Assembly (NCBI RefSeq): GCF_050496765.1
Contig: NZ_JBNWEO010000015.1
Span: forward strand, 248,001 to 312,000
DNA: 64,000 bases
Reading direction: 5' to 3'
Source of the DNA: JAEVLT01 sp050496765
Lineage (GTDB): Bacteria; Bacillota; Bacilli; Bacillales; Cytobacillaceae
Shown here one piece after another: positions 1-8,362 of this stretch. Made by a program: the position numbers and the translations under genes. Under the pieces are notes generated by a model that was not told the origin of the DNA, did not search any database, and was given only the letters and a program-made list of their open reading frames with translations. Positions within the stretch are counted from its first letter, which is position 1. Each line of letters begins with the position of its first letter.

Positions 1-629
1 AGAAGTCCCATATATTTCATTTGTTCTTGCTGTTGGGTTGGCATTGTTGATTGTGATACTTTAAATTGTAAGTAATAAACAATTCCGGCAATCAGCGTAA
101 TCGCGATATCCGGGTGTCCCAAATTGAACCATAAAAACTTATGGGTTGCAATTTCTTTTGAGCCGCGGATCGCATAATAGAACCCGGTTAAAATAGGCAT
201 TTGGATCAAAATCGGCAGACAGCCCATGTTTAATGGATTCACACCGTGTTTTTGATAGAGGGCCATCATTTCCTGCTGGAGCTCTTGTTTCTTCTTTGCG
301 TCTTTTTCCGTTTTTATTTTCTTTTGGATGGCATCCATTTCGGGTTTAAGAGCATCCATTTTTTCTTTCATTGCCATTTGATTTTTATATTGTTTCAACA
401 TTAAAGGCATTAAGGCAAGCCGAATGATGAGTGTAATGAGGATAATGGAAAGCCCGTAGCTGCCATTGAAAACTTTCGCAAGTGCCTGAATCGAGATCGC
501 AAACGGATTTACAAAGTATTGGTAAAAAAATCCGCTGTTGCTCCCATTTTGCGCAGAACAAGCTGATAAAAATAAAGTACTAACAATTAATAACAATACG
601 AGTAGAACTGAAGAACGTTTGATTTTCAT
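1..629 (-). CDS. yidC: Membrane protein insertase YidC/SpoIIIJ-like, 3' end outside window
   Basis: Inserts and folds membrane proteins, alone or with Sec. About 209 residues are visible; the C-terminus runs off the left edge. It begins with a lipoprotein signal peptide ending in the lipobox LSAC (residues 21-24), followed by a membrane segment with the motif LIIRLALMPLML, which carries the single membrane arginine typical of Gram-positive YidC. A charged, coiled-coil-prone cytoplasmic loop (Lys/Gln/Glu rich) and the conserved NPLNMGCLPILIQMP follow. The start is the ATG at 627-629, with AGGAGGAA just upstream. Whether it is the vegetative or sporulation-type paralogue cannot be told here. 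Confidence 0.93.
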   Translation of the reverse strand, partial: MKIKRSSVLLVLLLIVSTLFLSACSAQNGSNSGFFYQYFVNPFAISIQALAKVFNGSYGLSIILITLIIRLALMPLMLKQYKNQMAMKEKMDALKPEMDAIQKKIKTEKDAKKKQELQQEMMALYQKHGVNPLNMGCLPILIQMPILTGFYYAIRGSKEIATHKFLWFNLGHPDIAITLIAGIVYYLQFKVSQSTMPTQQQEQMKYMGL

Positions 630-660
630 ATTTCCTCCTAAAAAAATAAAATAATCATGT

Positions 661-951
661 CTAAATGAATAAGAAGGAAATAGGTTCTTCCGCATCATCC
701 TGGGTGCACTTTTTTCTTCTAATATACATAACAATTCGAATGAGGATTACATTTGCGTTTAAGCGGCTTTTCTTTTTGTATAAAAAGTGGGGTTGAATCA
801 CATTTGCATTTGCCGGATTGGATATCGACCCGATAAAGGTGTCCTCAACGCTCCATGCCCATATATATTTGAGAGAGATCCCGATTGAGATACTTATATA
901 TAAAGCATTCAAGGCATTAATATCAGAAAAGTCAATAATCATTTGAAACAA
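661..951 (-). CDS. Hypothetical small protein (doubtful)
   Basis: Open frame of about 96 residues if started at TTG 949-951, which sits 5 nt from a GAGAGGTGG ribosome binding site. The C-terminal half is rich in Lys/Arg; I recognise no family. A striking nested inverted repeat lies directly upstream (963-1000), its inner arm ending at the ribosome binding site, which favours a real regulated leader. Composition gives no strong coding signal, so this may be a chance frame. Confidence 0.3.
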   Translation of the reverse strand: MFQMIIDFSDINALNALYISISIGISLKYIWAWSVEDTFIGSISNPANANVIQPHFLYKKKSRLNANVILIRIVMYIRRKKCTQDDAEEPISFLFI

Positions 952-962
952 ACGAACCACCT

Positions 963-1000
963 CTCATTTATACCACTGTTAAGTATAAATGAGTTAACAG
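963..1000. promoter_or_regulatory. Nested inverted repeats next to a ribosome binding site
   Basis: Two perfect inverted repeats interlock. One is CTCATTTATAC (963-973) with GTATAAATGAG (983-993), an 11-bp stem with a 9-nt spacer. The other is CTGTTAA (976-982) with TTAACAG (994-1000). Each uses the other's loop, so the two helices exclude each other. On the minus strand the larger palindrome ends at GAGAGGTGG. There is no T-run, so it is not a plain terminator; it could be an operator pair or an RNA switch. Confidence 0.5.
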
Positions 1001-1097
1001 GGAGAATCAATTTATTCATTGAAAAATAGCCGTAATTTTTAGGATTCTTACAATGAAGACCGCTCCACTATTTGAAAAAGTACTGGGAGGTGCATTG

Positions 1098-1826
1098 CTA
1101 CCAATAGGTGATTGTGTCAAGAACACCCACTAAAAGGAGCAGCACCCCTGCCGTTTTTTGGACGATTGCTCCCATTTTCTTGCTCTTTTTTACTAACGCT
1201 CCGTCGATCCCAAGATACCAAATGATGAACAGAAACAATAAAAGCGGAAACGATGTACCAATAGCGAAGATCGTAGGCAAAATGGCTCCATACGAAGAAC
1301 TTAGCACAATCGGCATAAGCGTAAGGAAAAACAGTACAAACATTGTAGGGCAAAAAGCGATGGAAAAGCTGACCCCCATCAAAAAGGAGCCCCAGCGTCC
1401 TCCTTTCGTAAACAAAGGAATCCGGGAAAATAACCGGTTCACCCAATTCATTTTAAATATTCCGAGCAAAAAAAGGCCTAGAAAGATAATGAAAGGGCCG
1501 ATCAATTGGCGAGAGGCGGCGAAAAAGCTTGTCATGACGGTTTGAAATTCTCTGCCGATAAGCCATACTGCAAGTCCAAGGCTGGAAAATACGAAAATTT
1601 TCCCAAGAATAAATAGCAGAGCTTCTACCCATTGCTCTCTCGATTGAAGGGTTTTATTCCCATAAAACGTAATTGCGCTTAAATTGCCTGTTAGCTGGCA
1701 AGGGGCAAGGGCTCCAACCAGTCCGAGCAAAAATGCGGCAAGCAGGGGAATTTGTCTGGAGTCATTTAAGATTGCCAAAAAAGGTGCACTTAAAAAATTG
1801 CTGATCGAACTTAAAATCGCATACAC
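1098..1826 (-). CDS. CcdA/DsbD-like membrane protein (cytochrome-biogenesis transmembrane family)
   Basis: A 242-residue integral membrane protein with about six hydrophobic segments. Two cysteine-proline motifs, APCQL near residue 42 and FCPTM near residue 159, stand at the starts of two related three-helix halves, as in the CcdA/DsbD and TauE/UreH-like transporter group. CcdA proteins pass electrons from cytoplasmic thioredoxin to extracytoplasmic thiol-disulfide partners, for example during cytochrome c maturation. It is a single gene with no thioredoxin-fold partner beside it, so a metal- or sulfur-related transport role remains possible. Confidence 0.7.
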   Translation of the reverse strand: MYAILSSISNFLSAPFLAILNDSRQIPLLAAFLLGLVGALAPCQLTGNLSAITFYGNKTLQSREQWVEALLFILGKIFVFSSLGLAVWLIGREFQTVMTSFFAASRQLIGPFIIFLGLFLLGIFKMNWVNRLFSRIPLFTKGGRWGSFLMGVSFSIAFCPTMFVLFFLTLMPIVLSSSYGAILPTIFAIGTSFPLLLFLFIIWYLGIDGALVKKSKKMGAIVQKTAGVLLLLVGVLDTITYW

Positions 1827-1919
1827 TATACTGCCCCCTTCCGTTCCATTTTTAAAAGAAAAGACATAAACATTTGCTTCAATTTATCAAAAAAATGTGC
1901 AGAAATGATGAAAAAAGAA

Positions 1920-1946
1920 AAAACACTGTGAATTCATCAGTGTTTT
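1920..1946 (-). terminator. Terminator after pflA
   Basis: AAAACACTG and CAGTGTTTT form a 9-bp stem with a 9-nt loop, ending in T residues on the minus strand, 23 nt past the pflA stop. Confidence 0.8.
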
Positions 1947-1968
1947 TAAGGGAAAACGATTATACTTT

Positions 1969-2715
1969 TCAGGTTTTGAATGGATGCAAATGAGATGAAA
2001 GCAGCGCGTAGGCTTCTGTTACTTGTTTTTCTGTAGGCGGTTCAGTATCCTTGAGCGGGTATTCATACCCAAGGTTTTCCCATTTATAGACACCCAGTTT
2101 ATGATACGGCAGGATTTCGATTTTTTGAATATTCGTTAGTGTTCCGATAAATTCACCGAGTTTTTGTAAGTCCTCACCGTCGTCTGTCGTATTTGGAACA
2201 AGTACATGGCGGATCCAGACTGGTACCCTCCGGTCGGATAAAAACTTGGCAAATTCTAAAATATGCTCGTTGGTCATACCGGTCAGTTTGATATGCTTTT
2301 TACTATCGATATGTTTTAGGTCAAGTAAAATTAAATCCGTATACATTAATACTTCCTCAAGCATGTCTTGAAAATGCTTTGCTTTTGAAAAACATCCTCC
2401 AGAAGAGTCAATGGTTGTGTGGATGCCCCTTTTCTTACATTCTTTAAACAGTTCAAGCAGGAAGGGGAGCTGGAGAAGCGGTTCACCACCACTTACTGTT
2501 ATACCCCCGCCCGAAGCCTGAATGAAAGGGAGATAGTCCATTAAATCGTTAATGATTTCGTGAACGGTCATTTCTTGCCCGCTGCCAATCTCCCACGTAT
2601 CGGCATTATGGCAGAACTGACAGCGCAGCAGACAGCCCTGGGTAAAAATAACATACCGAATTCCCGGCCCATCGACTGTTCCGAACGTTTCGATCGAGTG
2701 AATTTTTCCGAACAT
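1969..2715 (-). CDS. pflA: Pyruvate formate-lyase activating enzyme
   Basis: Radical-SAM enzyme that installs the glycyl radical on PflB, using S-adenosylmethionine and a [4Fe-4S] cluster. The cluster motif CLLRCQFC is near residues 29-36, followed by a glycine-rich SAM-binding stretch (GGGITVSGGEPLLQ). At 248 residues it has the family's usual length. It lies 71 nt downstream of pflB on the same strand and is probably co-transcribed. The ATG at 2713-2715 is preceded by AAGGGGAA. Oxygen sensitivity of this chemistry implies anaerobic use. Confidence 0.97.
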   Translation of the reverse strand: MFGKIHSIETFGTVDGPGIRYVIFTQGCLLRCQFCHNADTWEIGSGQEMTVHEIINDLMDYLPFIQASGGGITVSGGEPLLQLPFLLELFKECKKRGIHTTIDSSGGCFSKAKHFQDMLEEVLMYTDLILLDLKHIDSKKHIKLTGMTNEHILEFAKFLSDRRVPVWIRHVLVPNTTDDGEDLQKLGEFIGTLTNIQKIEILPYHKLGVYKWENLGYEYPLKDTEPPTEKQVTEAYALLSSHLHPFKT

Positions 2716-2786
2716 TTTGGTGTTCCCCTTTCATTTACAGGCAAGGTTCCCAACTAAACGGGAGCCCGGATCTGCCGTTTTTCTTT

Positions 2787-5012
2787 TTATAGTGATTCGT
2801 GGAAGGTACGGTTAATTACGTCCAACTGCTGTTCTTTTGTTAATTTAATAAAGTTTACTGCATAGCCGGAAACCCGGATTGTTAATTGTGGATAAAGTTC
2901 TGGATGTTCCATTGCATCAAGCAATGTTTCTTTATTAAAGACGTTTACGTTTAAATGATGGCCGGATTTTACGGCATAGCCGTCCAGGATGGAAACAAGG
3001 TTTTGGACTCTCGTTTCTTCTTCTCTCCCCAATGCTTTCGGTACAATCGAGAACGTGTTGGAAATTCCATCCATTGCGTAGCTGTATGGCAGTTTGGCGA
3101 CGGATGAAAGGGAAGCAAGCGTTCCTTTTGTATCACGGCCATGCATCGGATTTGCACCAGGGGCGAACGGTTCTCCCGCGCGGCGTCCGTCTGGCGTATT
3201 ACCGGTTTTTTTGCCATAGACGACATTGGAAGTAATCGTTAAGATCGACATCGTGTGCAATGAATCGCGATACGTTTGATGTTTGCGCAGTTTTTTCATA
3301 AAGCGCTCAACGATGTCAATAGCAATGCTGTCCACACGGTCATCGTTGTTTCCGTATTTAGGGAAGTCTCCAATTGTTTCAAAATCAATCGCTATTCCGT
3401 TTTCATCACGTATTGCTTTAACGGTTGCATATTTAATTGCGCTTAATGAATCGGCTGCAACACTTAAACCGGCAATTCCAGTTGCCATCGTCCGCAGTAT
3501 GGTTGTGTCGTGAAGTGCCATCTCTAATCGCTCGTAGCTGTATTTGTCATGCATATAATGGATGATGTTGAGTGTGTTAATATAAAGTCCGGCAAGCCAA
3601 TCCATCATTTGGTCAAATTTTGCCATAACCTCTTCATAATCCAATTTTTCAGATGTTACCGGCTGATACTGCGGACCAACCTGGATTTTTAATCTTTCAT
3701 CCACACCGCCATTAATCGCATATAGAAGTGTTTTCGCCAAATTTGCCCGGGCACCGAAAAATTGCATTTGCTTGCCGATTTCCATCGCCGAAACACAGCA
3801 GGCAATCCCGTAATCATCACCATACTCAGGACGCATAATTTCATCGTTCTCATATTGAATTGCACTGGATTTAATCGACATTTTCGCCGCATATTTCTTA
3901 AAGTTCTCAGGAAGTTGTTTAGACCATAAAATCGTTAAATTTGGTTCAGGCGCAGGTCCTAAATTGTCTAATGTATGCAAGAAGCGAAAAGAGTTTTTCG
4001 TGACAAGTGAACGTCCGTCCATTGCCATTCCGCCGATTGATTCCGTTACCCATGTTGGATCTCCGCTGAAAAGTTCATTGTAATCCGGGGTGCGTGCAAA
4101 TTTTACTAAGCGAAGCTTCATAACGAAATGATCAACAAGCTCTTGGGCTTCTTGCTCCGTTAAAAATCCTTGTTTTAAATCGCGTTCAATGTAAATGTCA
4201 AGGAAAGTAGAAACGCGGCCAAGGCTCATTGCAGCGCCATTTTGTTCTTTAATCGCTGCCAAATAACCAAAGTAGAGCCATTGGAACGCTTCAGCTGCAT
4301 TGCTTGCCGGCTTGGAAATGTCATACCCGTAACCCTCTGCCAGTTCTTTTAATTCTTTTAAAGCGCGGATTTGTTCAGAAATTTCTTCCCTGAGACGCAT
4401 ATTTGCTTCCGTCATAATCGCACTTGTATTTTGCAGATCTTTTTTTCTTTCATTAATTAGGAAATCGACACCGTATAATGCTACTCTGCGGTAGTCCCCA
4501 ATGATCCGGCCGCGACCATATGCGTCAGGAAGGCCGGTAATGATTGCAGCTTTTCTCGCCAGTTTCATTTCATCCGTATAGGCATCGAATACTCCTTGGT
4601 TATGTGTTTTTCTGTAGTCGGTAAAAATTCTTTCAATCTCTGAATTTAAAGTATAGCCATATGCTTCGCATGATTGTTTTGCCATCCGGATACCGCCGAA
4701 AGGCTGGAGCGACCGCTTAAATGGTTGATCTGTTTGAAAGCCGACCACTTTTTCAAGCTGTTTGTTCAGATATCCAGGTCCATGGGATGTAATCGTTGAG
4801 ACGGTTTCAGTATCCATATCCAACACGCCGCCATTTTCCCGTTCCTGTTTTGCCAACTCCATTACTTGCTCCCAAAGGCTGTTTGTTGCATCAGTTGCTG
4901 GAGTTAAAAAGGATTCATCACCGACATATTCCGAGTAATTTTTCAAAATAAAATCCCGTACATTTACTTCTCTCGTCCAAGCACCTTTCTCAAAACCAAA
5001 CCATTGTTCCAT
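2787..5012 (-). CDS. pflB: Pyruvate formate-lyase (formate C-acetyltransferase)
   Basis: Cytoplasmic glycyl-radical enzyme that splits pyruvate with CoA into acetyl-CoA and formate, the first step of anaerobic mixed-acid metabolism. It has 741 residues, close to the usual 740-760. The adjacent catalytic cysteines are Cys405-Cys406 in YGIACCVSAM, and the radical glycine is Gly716 in RVSGYAV near the C-terminus. The start ATG at 5010-5012 follows GAGGTG with 7-nt spacing. Its activase pflA is directly downstream. The formate could feed the selenoprotein formate dehydrogenase at 24.9 kb. Confidence 0.98.
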   Translation of the reverse strand: MEQWFGFEKGAWTREVNVRDFILKNYSEYVGDESFLTPATDATNSLWEQVMELAKQERENGGVLDMDTETVSTITSHGPGYLNKQLEKVVGFQTDQPFKRSLQPFGGIRMAKQSCEAYGYTLNSEIERIFTDYRKTHNQGVFDAYTDEMKLARKAAIITGLPDAYGRGRIIGDYRRVALYGVDFLINERKKDLQNTSAIMTEANMRLREEISEQIRALKELKELAEGYGYDISKPASNAAEAFQWLYFGYLAAIKEQNGAAMSLGRVSTFLDIYIERDLKQGFLTEQEAQELVDHFVMKLRLVKFARTPDYNELFSGDPTWVTESIGGMAMDGRSLVTKNSFRFLHTLDNLGPAPEPNLTILWSKQLPENFKKYAAKMSIKSSAIQYENDEIMRPEYGDDYGIACCVSAMEIGKQMQFFGARANLAKTLLYAINGGVDERLKIQVGPQYQPVTSEKLDYEEVMAKFDQMMDWLAGLYINTLNIIHYMHDKYSYERLEMALHDTTILRTMATGIAGLSVAADSLSAIKYATVKAIRDENGIAIDFETIGDFPKYGNNDDRVDSIAIDIVERFMKKLRKHQTYRDSLHTMSILTITSNVVYGKKTGNTPDGRRAGEPFAPGANPMHGRDTKGTLASLSSVAKLPYSYAMDGISNTFSIVPKALGREEETRVQNLVSILDGYAVKSGHHLNVNVFNKETLLDAMEHPELYPQLTIRVSGYAVNFIKLTKEQQLDVINRTFHESL

Positions 5013-5468
5013 CCTTTTTCACCTCGAATAATCATTGAACTTATATAACAGATTTTTGTTTATTGCATAATTAAAGTATAACAGGAAATGTAACGTGGAA
5101 AGATTGCATTTGTTAACATATTGTGAATTGTTGAGCATAATGGGTTTTTTGTGGAATCTTTATGAACAAATATTTTGATCAAAAGATCTGTACTATAAAA
5201 AATAAATAAAATAGGATTGCTGTTATATAAGAAAAACATTTTCAATAAACTGAATGATTGTAATGCGATTGTGCAACACTGCTCGTTAGCAGATTTTGTT
5301 TGCTCTTTTAGCGGAGTCACACGGAATCCGGGGTTCTATGGTTGAATTGGTTGAATTCTGTCAACACTAGTAAAGTTTTTAACAAGGATTCGAAAAATTA
5401 TTTTCTTTGTTTTTCCTGAGGAAAAGGCTATATTTAAAACAGTAAAGAAAATTTAGGTGGTTATATTG
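5013..5468. other. Divergent intergenic region pflB / mprF
   Basis: AT-rich 456-nt region between two outward-reading genes, so it must hold both promoters. A TATACT -10-like hexamer for pflB lies at 5075-5080 (minus). TTGTGAATTGTTGAGCA at about 5120-5136 is only a weak match to Rex or Fnr sites, since only the left half-site fits. The open frames here lack ribosome binding sites and look non-coding. Confidence 0.5.
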
Positions 5469-7988
5469 TTGGGGATAAAAAAAGAAAGAATTTTTACGAT
5501 AGTAAAGTTTGTTTTCCCACTTTTTTTATTAATACTTGCCATTTTCGAAATGAGGAAATTTGCCCGCGGTTTAAATGTCAATTTACTCAATCAGGAGCTA
5601 AACAACTTACAGCCGGGAACACTTGTGATTATTTTATTGATTACGCTTGTCGCCGTGTTTCCAATGTTTTTCTATGACATTATTTTAGTTCAAATTTTAG
5701 GTTTTCGCGTTCCAAAAAAAGAACTATTGGAGTATTCTTTTATCGCAAATTCATTTTCCAATCTTATTGGCTTTGGCGGCTTAATCGGGGCAATGCTTCG
5801 TACGTACTTTTATCATACATATGATCCGGATAAAAAGAGACTAGTTGGTGGGATTGCTTCTGTATCATTGTTCTATTTAACCGGAATCTCGCTTTTTTCA
5901 TGGATTGTTGTTCTTTTCTACCGTCGTTTTCCACTGTTTATTGAGGAAAAGTGGCTATATTTTGCTGTTATTGGGATCAGTCTTTATTTGCCTGTTTTTA
6001 TTTTGGTTCATTGGATAAAAAGCAAAAAAGAAGAACAAAATTTGATTACGTTTTCTGTCGGCAAAAAGCTTGTTCTTGTTTCACTGATGGAATGGTCGGC
6101 AATTTTTGCTGTTATTTTGCTTTTAAGCAAACTGCTAGGTATTTCAATTCAAGTGCAATCGCTTTTTCCTGTTTTTATTATTGCTTCGTGTGCCGGGATT
6201 ATTAGTATGATCCCGGGAGGACTAGGTTCATTTGATTTGATTTTTATATGGGGGATGCAAGGACTGCATGCCCCTGCTGAAAAAATCCTTGTGCTGCTAT
6301 TGTTTTATCGGATTGGCTATTATGTGCTTCCGTTCTTAATTAGTCTTGTTCTTTTTGTCCTTTCATTCTGGCAGAAATGGAACAAATCATGGAACAATTT
6401 GCCGAAAGCAATTTTGCAAGGATTCAGTCATATTTTGTTGACAGCCCTTGTTTTTATAGCCGGTCTGATTTTGCTCCTTTCTGCGAGTGTTCCAGGTATT
6501 TTATCAAGACTCAAAATTGCTCAGGAGTTTTTGTCGTTGCCAATCATGAATTTATCTCATCAGCTTTCCGTTGCTGCCGGCTTTCTGCTCTTAGGCTTGT
6601 CACGGGGGATCGAATACAGCGTAAAAAGGACATATGCCTTAACAATGGGTGCCCTTGTTTTAGCAGCGCTATTTTCGATTTTTAAAGGCATTGATTATGA
6701 AGAAGCAGCATTTCTTATTACAGTTGCGATTATTTTACGGCTGTCAAAAGGGCAATTTTATCGGGAGAGTTATGTAATGACATGGGGAAAGACTGTCTTT
6801 GATGTTTTGCTTGTGGTGATCATTACCTCCATGTACCTTTTGATTGGATATTCGAATTTGCCTTCTGCACGGTTTAATATGCCCCGTACTATACAGCCAT
6901 ATATCATTTTGGATTATCGCGATTTGTTTAACAGCGCAATCATTGGTCTGGCGATTGCATTCATTATTATGCTGTTTGGCTATTTGATCAGTCGTCCGAG
7001 GAAATGGACAATGATTCATTCCCATGGCCATGAAGTGGAAATATTGAAACATTTTAGTCATTATAAGACAGGGCAGTTGGCACATTTAGTCTTTTTACAT
7101 GATAAATATATTTATTGGAACCGGAAAAAAAACGTCATTTTCATGTACAAACCATATGCAGACAAGCTTGTCGTGCTTGGTGATCCAATAGGGGAAAAAG
7201 CAGAAATCGCCAGTGCCATCCAGGAATTTCATGAGGTTGCGGATATTCACGGGTATACACCTGTTTTCTACCAAGTATCGGATGAGATGTTTGCCTATTT
7301 GCACGGCAATGGTTATGCATTTTTTAAATTGGGTGAGGAAGCTTCTGTTGACCTTGAGAAATTTCATTTATCAATAGAAAAAAAGAGGGATTCAAATCCA
7401 GTGGGCTTGAATTTTTCTTCACAAGGGTATGAGTTTGAAGTGATCAAACCGCCGTATACGAAACAACTGATAGCGGAACTGGAGGAAATTTCTGCTTCAT
7501 GGCTTGAAGGAAGAATGGAAAAAGGATTCTCTGTCGGCTTTTTCGATGAATCCTATATGAACCGCGGGAATTTGGCAATTGTGAAAAATAGTGACAATAA
7601 ATTGATTGCTTTTGCCGCCATTTTGCCGAATCAAGATCTACAGCGTACAGTTTCTGCAGAATTATTGCGTTTTCTCCCGTCTGTTTCCAGTGAAGCTGTC
7701 GAATGGCTATTTTTGTCTCTTTGTGCATGGGCACGAAAGCATGGATATCGCCGCTTTAATTTGGGAATGATTCCCCTTGAAAATGTTGGTTTGTCGCGCT
7801 TTTCATTTTTAAGCGAACGAATTGCAGCGCAAATTTTTTTGCATGGACATTTTATTGACCAGTCACGAAAGCTTACTGAAAAGTTTGCAGATAGATGGGA
7901 ACCCAAATACTTGGCATATCGCAGAAAATCGTCATTGCCCTTAACGATGCTGCAAATTACATTATTGATTTCAAAGAAAAGGACGTAA
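5469..7988 (+). CDS. mprF: MprF: lysyl-phosphatidylglycerol synthase and flippase
   Basis: Large membrane protein that transfers lysine from Lys-tRNA to phosphatidylglycerol and moves the product to the outer leaflet, lowering surface charge and giving resistance to cationic peptides. The N-terminal ~520 residues form many membrane helices (flippase part); the C-terminal ~320 are the soluble acyltransferase-like synthase, with ASWLEGRMEKGFSVGFF typical of the family. Length is about 839 residues, as usual. The frame is open from GTG 5457, but that codon overlaps the ribosome binding site TTAGGTGG (5453-5460), so TTG 5469 (8 nt spacing) is the better start; TTG 5466 is possible. It is a single gene with its own terminator. 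Confidence 0.95.
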   Translation: MGIKKERIFTIVKFVFPLFLLILAIFEMRKFARGLNVNLLNQELNNLQPGTLVIILLITLVAVFPMFFYDIILVQILGFRVPKKELLEYSFIANSFSNLIGFGGLIGAMLRTYFYHTYDPDKKRLVGGIASVSLFYLTGISLFSWIVVLFYRRFPLFIEEKWLYFAVIGISLYLPVFILVHWIKSKKEEQNLITFSVGKKLVLVSLMEWSAIFAVILLLSKLLGISIQVQSLFPVFIIASCAGIISMIPGGLGSFDLIFIWGMQGLHAPAEKILVLLLFYRIGYYVLPFLISLVLFVLSFWQKWNKSWNNLPKAILQGFSHILLTALVFIAGLILLLSASVPGILSRLKIAQEFLSLPIMNLSHQLSVAAGFLLLGLSRGIEYSVKRTYALTMGALVLAALFSIFKGIDYEEAAFLITVAIILRLSKGQFYRESYVMTWGKTVFDVLLVVIITSMYLLIGYSNLPSARFNMPRTIQPYIILDYRDLFNSAIIGLAIAFIIMLFGYLISRPRKWTMIHSHGHEVEILKHFSHYKTGQLAHLVFLHDKYIYWNRKKNVIFMYKPYADKLVVLGDPIGEKAEIASAIQEFHEVADIHGYTPVFYQVSDEMFAYLHGNGYAFFKLGEEASVDLEKFHLSIEKKRDSNPVGLNFSSQGYEFEVIKPPYTKQLIAELEEISASWLEGRMEKGFSVGFFDESYMNRGNLAIVKNSDNKLIAFAAILPNQDLQRTVSAELLRFLPSVSSEAVEWLFLSLCAWARKHGYRRFNLGMIPLENVGLSRFSFLSERIAAQIFLHGHFIDQSRKLTEKFADRWEPKYLAYRRKSSLPLTMLQITLLISKKRT

Positions 7989-8020
7989 AAACCGGTCAGC
8001 AGTAAGGATGGCCGGTTTTT
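7987..8020 (+). terminator. Terminator after mprF
   Basis: Inverted repeat AAAACCGG / CCGGTTTTT beginning at the mprF stop codon, ending in a T-run. Confidence 0.85.
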
Positions 8021-8089
8021 AGCTAATTTATAGGTTGATTCTTTTTTGTGAAAGTGCCCCCTTTATCGTTAAGAGTATTTCTATTAACG

Positions 8090-8212
8090 GATTCTAAGGT
8101 TTTTCAGCGCAAAACGGTCGTTAGTGGCTATCCTAATGCCCAATCCTCCTATTTTTCAGCGCAAAACACTAGGAGCTTCCCGAATATCCGATTCTCCTAT
8201 TTTTTATTGCTA
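8090..8212. repeat. Degenerate tandem repeat, unit about 50 nt
   Basis: TTTTTCAGCGCAAAAC occurs identically at 8100-8115 and 8152-8167. A third, partial unit (ATTCTCCTATTTTTTATTGC, 8191-8210) matches the sequence leading into the second copy. Spacing is about 52 and 48 nt. It lies in the 340-nt gap between mprF and the carboxypeptidase gene. Any open frame through it is repeat-derived. Confidence 0.6.
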
Positions 8213-8286
8213 ATAAAATCCTTTTTCTTTACGTTTTGGTAACAGTGATGGACGGCGGCTTTAAATCTGCTAAAATCAGAGTGGGT

Positions 8287-8340
8287 GAAGTGAAAATTTC
8301 AATCAATGGGGATTTTGACTTCCCATAATGAGAGATAAAA
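8287..8340 (+). repeat. Leader repeat copy 1 (related to 21979-22030)
   Basis: Shares the order GAAGTGAA..TTTCAATCA.TGGGG...CCC..TAATG...GATAAA with 21979-22030. Both copies are on the plus strand, upstream of a plus-strand gene. This copy ends about 20 nt before the carboxypeptidase start. Confidence 0.55.
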
Positions 8341-8362
8341 GTATAGAGTAAGGTGTTGAAAT

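Noticed and set aside
963..1000. H-type pseudoknot from the interlocked repeats
   Set aside because: There are no nucleotides between the helices to cross an 11-bp stem, so a full pseudoknot is not geometrically credible; mutually exclusive hairpins or DNA operators fit better.
5120..5136. Fnr or Rex site before pflB
   Set aside because: Only the left half-site matches; too weak to list as a site.
5060..5320. 86-codon minus-strand frame upstream of pflB
   Set aside because: No ribosome binding site; it covers the promoter region of two divergent genes and has no protein-like pattern.
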